DNA of 8,118 nt, from positions 1-8,118 of the forward strand of contig JAGVHJ010000527.1 in NCBI GenBank assembly GCA_020056645.1, read 5' to 3'. The notes beneath the pieces are model-generated. The model made no database searches. It saw only the letters and a program-made list of their open reading frames with translations, and was not told the origin of the DNA. A program made the translations under genes and the position numbers. Shown here in pieces: positions 4,280 to 8,118 of this stretch. The stretch is from Desulfobacterales bacterium. GTDB taxonomy: Bacteria > Desulfobacterota > Desulfobacteria > Desulfobacterales > JAHIVH01. Position 1 is the first letter of the stretch. Each line of letters starts with the position of its first letter.

Positions 4280-6793
4280 TCAAATAACGAATTTTCCCGT
4301 CAGCCCGGTTAAATTGCCTGCCATGGCGGATATTTTTTTAACATTCGCATCCGCCTGCCCGATGCTCTCTGCGATCCGATTGGCGGCCTCGTTCACCTCT
4401 GAAATCTCCTTTGAAATATCGCCAGCGATCATCGAATTACTGGAAACCGATTTATTGATTTCGCTGATCCCCGAGGCGGCCTGGGTGACGCTGGTTGCGA
4501 TCTCGCCTGTCACCATGGACTGCTCCTCCATGGCGGTCGCGATGATGGAAATCGTGTCATTGACGGTTGTGATCAGCGTGGATGTTTCCGCGATTTCGGT
4601 GACGACCTTTTGGGTTGAGCCTTGAATTCCTGCAATCAGCCGGTTGATCTCTTCCGTGGCGTTGGCGGTCTCCCTGGCGAGCTCCTTAATCTCTCCGGCC
4701 ACGACCGCGAACCCTTTTCCAGCCTCTCCCGCCCTTGCGGCCTCGATGGTGGCGTTCAGCGCAAGAAGATTGGTCTGGTCCGAGATATCGTAAATGGTGT
4801 CGGTCACCTTGGAGATGGCCTGGGCCGCCTGGCCGAGTTCATTCATCTTGTCGGTCGTGTTTTGCGATTGGATCACGGCGTTTTGGGAAGTGGAGAAGGC
4901 GGAGTCGGTATTCCGGACCATGTCGTTCAGGGTGGCCGTGATCTCCTCCGTCGACGCAGCAGCCACGTTCAATCCCTTGGAGGATTGTTCCATGGCGGTC
5001 GCGGCGGAACTGATATTTTCCGTCATGGCGGCGGAAGCCGATGAAACGGCGTGCGACTTTCTGGAAAGATCGCCTGCGATTCCTTTCAACTGTTCCGTAA
5101 AATCAGAGAGCTCCCTCGAGGAGAGATGAAGGGTTCGGGCCGTTTCCACAATACTCTTGACCATGGTCTGAATATTTTCGATGAATATATTGAACCATTT
5201 GGCCAGCTCTCCGATTTCATCGGCGCTCTTGACGCTCATCCGGGCCGTCAGGTTCCCTTCACCTCCCGCGATATCCTTCAGCATACTCACCGCCTTTTGA
5301 ATGGGCGAGACAATCTTTCCTGAAATAATCATGCCGATGGTGAGGGCGGCCAAGAAGGCAAGAATAACAATCAATACCAGGAAAAAAATCCAATTGTTGA
5401 TCGCCTGGGTGACGCCATGGATGGTTTTTTCCGCCTGAAACGTGACCTGAGCCGATGAGGCGATCAGCTTCTGATCGCTCTGGTTCAGCTGATCCGCGAT
5501 CACGAGGCTGACGCTGTTAAAATCGTTCTCCGCCGCGACCATCTCCTTTTTGCCAGCGATGAGCTGCTCGACGCATGTTTTCAGCTTTCCGATTAAAACC
5601 GGGGCCGATTGGGTCGCCTGATCGCCGGAGGTTTTTGTCAAATGGGTCAAGGCCTTTGCAAAAAGCATTTCCAGATCGCTCCGGATCAGGTTCAAGGTGG
5701 GAAGGTCTCGGGCGGCAAGCGCGTCTTTGATTTTTCCGCCGATCTCCGTGATGGTGACGCTGATGGAGAGAGATGCCTTGATCAACGCCATCGCACCCTG
5801 GGTGGCCTCTGTCGTGCGTTTAAAATTCGACTTGATCTCCGCCTGGACAGCCTCGATGGTGTTGGCCGCGTCGAATTCCGAATCATCCACAAACCCTGCG
5901 GATAAAGCGGTGATCTTTTCCATATGGAGCGCCCACCTCTTCCTCAAAGCCCCCATCGTCTCTTTCAATTTTTCCTGGTCCATCGCCGAAGAGAGTCCGG
6001 TGATCTTGCTATTCATCAAGGCATCGGCTGCTTCTGCCACGCGCCCCAGTTCGGCGTCGATGGCTTTTGCGGCATCGTTCTCAGGCAATGTCGAGATTGT
6101 TGATTTCACACCCAAGATAAGGCTTGCTATTTCCGTGGCTGCATATCGGACCGATGCAGCCGTTTCGGCCAGAAGCGCTTTATGGACCAGGGTGTCCAGT
6201 TTAGAGCACTCCCCCTGCACGACCAAGCCCGATTTGACCCTGGCGATGGCGCTTTTGATCGCTGAGGACAATCTGGCGCACCCCTCCTTATTAGCTCCCA
6301 TGGAGCCCTCTATCATCATGGCGGAATCAAACTCCGCGGTGTCTACAATATCAATGGAAAGCCGGTTGATGTCATCGGAAACGGTCTGGGTTTTGTCCCC
6401 GAGAGTCCGAAGGCTCTCTTGTGCGCGAAGATAGGCGGATCGATGGGCCAGCAGTTTCTCCACATCCCTCATCAACGCCTCCGGGTGCGCTTCACCGGAT
6501 TTGAGGGCGTCATGGGTCAAAAGATCCATCTGGGAACGAAGAGCCTCTATTTCTGCGGCGCTCTTCTTTGTTTGAATCAAGGAAATAAATGAACGGACGG
6601 TCATCACCTGACGGGTCTGTCGAGAAAAGGCGCCCAGGTAGGCGTTCATATCCGACAGGGCGCCCGCTGAATTCTTCTGAATCCAGGAGAGGCCTAAAAT
6701 CCCCGCTCCGCCTGAAATTCCCGTGATAAGGGCCAATAGAAGGAAACTGATCACCAATTTCCGCCGCAATGTGGCGCTTCCCTTCTCCTTCAT
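4280..6793 (-). CDS. Methyl-accepting chemotaxis protein with large periplasmic helical domain
   Basis: An 837-aa transmembrane chemoreceptor. TM1 is about residues 13-36 and TM2 about 467-490, with a periplasmic sensor of roughly 430 residues between them that is almost wholly helical. A HAMP linker follows (about 491-545; PIQKAV, then DEIGELAKWFN). The cytoplasmic signalling rod has the conserved tip DQTNLLALNATIEAARAGE (672-690) followed by GKGFAVVAGEIKELA, the contact site for CheA and CheW. About 147 residues follow the tip, near 20 heptads per arm, which suggests the 40H class (estimate). There is no C-terminal CheR-tethering pentapeptide; it ends TGKFVI. The sensor carries an internal repeat: VDTAEFDSAMMIE (150-162) resembles VDDSEFDAANTIE (302-314). 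The start has GAGG five bases upstream and lies only 7 bp after the binding-protein stop, so translation is probably coupled. The ligand is unknown. Confidence 0.95.
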   Translation of the reverse strand: MKEKGSATLRRKLVISFLLLALITGISGGAGILGLSWIQKNSAGALSDMNAYLGAFSRQTRQVMTVRSFISLIQTKKSAAEIEALRSQMDLLTHDALKSGEAHPEALMRDVEKLLAHRSAYLRAQESLRTLGDKTQTVSDDINRLSIDIVDTAEFDSAMMIEGSMGANKEGCARLSSAIKSAIARVKSGLVVQGECSKLDTLVHKALLAETAASVRYAATEIASLILGVKSTISTLPENDAAKAIDAELGRVAEAADALMNSKITGLSSAMDQEKLKETMGALRKRWALHMEKITALSAGFVDDSEFDAANTIEAVQAEIKSNFKRTTEATQGAMALIKASLSISVTITEIGGKIKDALAARDLPTLNLIRSDLEMLFAKALTHLTKTSGDQATQSAPVLIGKLKTCVEQLIAGKKEMVAAENDFNSVSLVIADQLNQSDQKLIASSAQVTFQAEKTIHGVTQAINNWIFFLVLIVILAFLAALTIGMIISGKIVSPIQKAVSMLKDIAGGEGNLTARMSVKSADEIGELAKWFNIFIENIQTMVKSIVETARTLHLSSRELSDFTEQLKGIAGDLSRKSHAVSSASAAMTENISSAATAMEQSSKGLNVAAASTEEITATLNDMVRNTDSAFSTSQNAVIQSQNTTDKMNELGQAAQAISKVTDTIYDISDQTNLLALNATIEAARAGEAGKGFAVVAGEIKELARETANATEEINRLIAGIQGSTQKVVTEIAETSTLITTVNDTISIIATAMEEQSMVTGEIATSVTQAASGISEINKSVSSNSMIAGDISKEISEVNEAANRIAESIGQADANVKKISAMAGNLTGLTGKFVI
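5395..6685 (-). other. Periplasmic sensor region of the MCP with duplicated segment
   Basis: This part of the gene encodes about residues 37-467 between the two membrane segments. Two copies of the pattern VDxxEFDxAxxIE lie 152 residues apart (150-162 and 302-314). Each precedes a long amphipathic helix, which suggests two related helical bundles in tandem. A weaker third echo may lie near 421-436 (AENDFNSVSLVI). The layout recalls two-module helical sensors of the HBM type, but I cannot assign it to that family by eye. Confidence 0.55.
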
Positions 6794-6800
6794 GAATCCT

Positions 6801-7940
6801 CTATTTTTCCAGTTGGTGGATTTCGCCGTTTTTAATGACAGTCAGATAGATCTCATCCAGCCCTTGATGGTCTTCGGGGGAGAAGGAGAGGGGAATGCCC
6901 CCGATATCAAAAGAACCTTGTTTTTCAATGGTGTCGATGAAACTCTGCCGGCTCAGGTCGCCCTTGGCGGCTGATAGAGCCTCCAGGAAGAGCCTCCCCG
7001 CCATGTATCCCTCCAGAGATACAAAGCCAACTGGCCACGCTGGCTGAAATTTTTTCATGTCAGCCTGATACTCCTTTACCAGCGCCACCCTTTCATCCCA
7101 GGGAAAGCGCACCACCTGGGAGATCATCACGCCATCGCCCGCATCTCCCAGTTCCTTCCGGAGAGCGTCGGTCCCCACAAAAGAGATATTACAATAAAGG
7201 GTCTCTTTCATTCCGACCTTTTTAGCGAGCTTGATGAACTCAGCACAAGGCTTATAGGCCCCGACCATGACGACCGCCTCGGGCTCGGCCCGCTTGATTT
7301 CCATGAGGGCGCTTTTAATGGCGATGGTGTTCCGCTCATAACTTCCCTTTGCCGAGAGGCTCATATTTTTTTTCTTCAACGCGTTTTCAATGCCCGCAAG
7401 CCCCGCCATGCCATAGCTGTCGTTTTGATAGAGACAGGCGATGTTCTTCATGTTTCTCGTCTCGGTCAGATAGGCGGCGATGGCGTTCATCTCCTGGTAG
7501 TAACTGCCCCGGATATTGATGACATGCTTCTGGAAAGGGGTTCGTAAGGATTCCGCGCCGGTGAAGGGGGCGAAGAAAGGAATCTTTTCCTGATCGATGA
7601 TCGGCAAAACCGCGTTGGCGGTGGGGGTTCCCACCGCGCCGATGAGCATGAAGACCTTCTCTTTTTGGATCAATTCATAGGTGTTGGCGATGGCCTTTTC
7701 CGGTTCATAGCCATCGTCCAGAGAGACGAGCCGGACCTTTCTTCCGTTGACGCCGCCTTTTTCGTTCACGGCGTCGAAACAAGCCGTGAGCCCTGCTTTC
7801 ATGCCATTTCCCAGCTGTTCCGCCGGGCCGGTGAGGGCGGCGGTCTGTCCCAGGATGATTTCACTTGTTGATACGCCGTTTTCCGCAAAGGCATTGAGAC
7901 TCAGGAACCATCCGACAAGAAAGAAAACGATCTTTTTCAT
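6801..7940 (-). CDS. Periplasmic solute-binding protein, LivK type (Peripla_BP_6)
   Basis: A 379-aa exported binding protein of the branched-chain amino acid/amide family (type I periplasmic fold). The signal peptide is about 1-19 with likely cleavage after NAFA. Family features follow: ILGQTAALTGPAEQLG (29-44), the helix GMKAGLTACFDAVNEKGGVNGRKVRLVSLDD (46-76) with the INxxGGVxGR-like turn, LIGAVGTPTANAVLPI (99-114), IACLYQNDSYG (167-177) and VGFVSLEGYMAGRLF (304-318). Length is normal. The start has AGGAG eight bases upstream. The family feeds Liv-type ABC transporters, but no permease or ATPase gene lies in the window, and an MCP gene follows after 7 bp. A role as a ligand-loaded partner of that receptor is therefore more likely than uptake (inference). 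The ligand cannot be read from the sequence. Confidence 0.93.
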   Translation of the reverse strand: MKKIVFFLVGWFLSLNAFAENGVSTSEIILGQTAALTGPAEQLGNGMKAGLTACFDAVNEKGGVNGRKVRLVSLDDGYEPEKAIANTYELIQKEKVFMLIGAVGTPTANAVLPIIDQEKIPFFAPFTGAESLRTPFQKHVINIRGSYYQEMNAIAAYLTETRNMKNIACLYQNDSYGMAGLAGIENALKKKNMSLSAKGSYERNTIAIKSALMEIKRAEPEAVVMVGAYKPCAEFIKLAKKVGMKETLYCNISFVGTDALRKELGDAGDGVMISQVVRFPWDERVALVKEYQADMKKFQPAWPVGFVSLEGYMAGRLFLEALSAAKGDLSRQSFIDTIEKQGSFDIGGIPLSFSPEDHQGLDEIYLTVIKNGEIHQLEK

Positions 7941-7983
7941 GCTGCATCTCCTGGTTTAAAAATGACAAGGGGTTGGAAGAAAA

Positions 7984-8012
7984 AATGTAACGATTCAGCG
8001 GCTATTCATCAA
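7984..8012 (-). promoter_or_regulatory. Weak sigma-70-like promoter candidate for the binding protein-MCP genes
   Basis: On the minus strand, TTGATG (8012-8007) and TACATT (7989-7984) are 17 bp apart, each matching four of six consensus bases. A start near 7977 would leave a leader of about 37 nt before the ATG at 7940. The match is weak. The -10 box overlaps one arm of the inverted repeat at 7987-7998. I saw no better sigma-54 or FliA-type match. Confidence 0.25.
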
Positions 8013-8064
8013 GATGGCCAAAAGCCCGTTTTGCCACTAAAACAAGGCCATACTGAATAGTTAC
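7987..8064. repeat. 12-bp inverted repeat upstream of the binding-protein gene
   Basis: GTAACGATTCAG (7987-7998) and CTGAATAGTTAC (8053-8064) are reverse complements at 11 of 12 positions, with 66 bp between centres. A partial same-sense copy of the second arm's complement, CTATTCA, lies at 8002-8008. Such a layout suits a regulator bound at two sites around a promoter. The right arm would sit inside the possible reading frame at the window edge. Confidence 0.4.
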
Positions 8065-8118
8065 GAAAAAATAAAGTGTCATGGGGTCGATATTTTCGGG
8101 CTGAGTGAGCCATTCATA
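8002..8118 (-). CDS. Possible C-terminal end of an upstream gene (partial)
   Basis: A minus-strand frame is open from the window edge (8118) to a TAG at 8004-8002, 38 codons. It reads as protein-like, with a hydrophobic middle (MTLYFFVTIQYGLVLVAKRA), possibly a membrane segment, and a short charged end (FGHLDE). The other two minus frames close near the edge. Chance openness of this length is not rare, so this is a weak call. If real, its stop lies 61 bp before the binding-protein ATG and the transcription unit may start outside the window. I do not recognise the family. Confidence 0.3.
   Translation of the reverse strand, partial: YEWLTQPENIDPMTLYFFVTIQYGLVLVAKRAFGHLDE

Noticed and set aside
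5697..6434. A 245-codon rightward open frame opposite the MCP gene
   Set aside because: It is antisense to the MCP sensor region, lacks a recognisable family or ribosome binding site, and its openness follows from the Ala/Ser/Ile-rich helical coding on the other strand.
1..8118. CRISPR array, tRNA, rRNA or transposase gene
   Set aside because: I found no regularly spaced direct repeats, no cloverleaf-like sequence and no transposase-like protein on either strand.

Overview
The window reads as chromosomal DNA from an anaerobic or microaerophilic bacterium, most likely a Desulfobacterota (sulfate-reducer-like) lineage. The main clue is a two-iron desulfoferrodoxin that matches, from memory, the Desulfovibrio type almost residue for residue around its iron ligands. 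It lies beside a DsrE-like small protein of a kind I associate with that group. The taxonomic call is inference from protein character only. I see no rRNA, tRNA, CRISPR array or transposase gene.

Region 1-224 has no gene. It holds two perfect short palindromes (5-23 and 45-67) that look like a copy of a dispersed hairpin repeat. Next comes a leftward gene group: a DsrE-like protein (2340 to 1993), desulfoferrodoxin (1927 to 1553) and an FAD/NAD(P)H oxidoreductase of the NDH-2-like family (1343 to 225). A 281-bp divergent spacer (2341-2621) separates this group from a rightward gene for a fused MsrA-MsrB methionine sulfoxide reductase (2622-3764). Together these four genes suggest an oxygen and oxidative-damage defence locus: superoxide reduction, repair of oxidised methionine, and a flavoprotein that could supply or drain electrons.

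The right half is a second leftward group, read from 7940 down to 3742: an exported LivK-type solute-binding protein, a large methyl-accepting chemotaxis protein (MCP) starting 7 bp after the binding-protein stop, and a small membrane-anchored helical protein of unknown function 43 bp further on. No ABC permease or ATPase gene accompanies the binding protein within the window. The tight coupling suggests that it delivers a ligand signal to the MCP rather than serving uptake. The last gene of this group overlaps the 3' end of msrAB tail to tail by 23 bp. At the right edge an open frame (8118 to 8002) may be the end of a further upstream gene.

The most interesting points are the binding-protein/MCP/unknown trio, the duplicated segment in the MCP periplasmic domain, the two well-formed translation starts of msrAB (one with a signal peptide, one without), and the loss of the usual resolving cysteine in the MsrB half.
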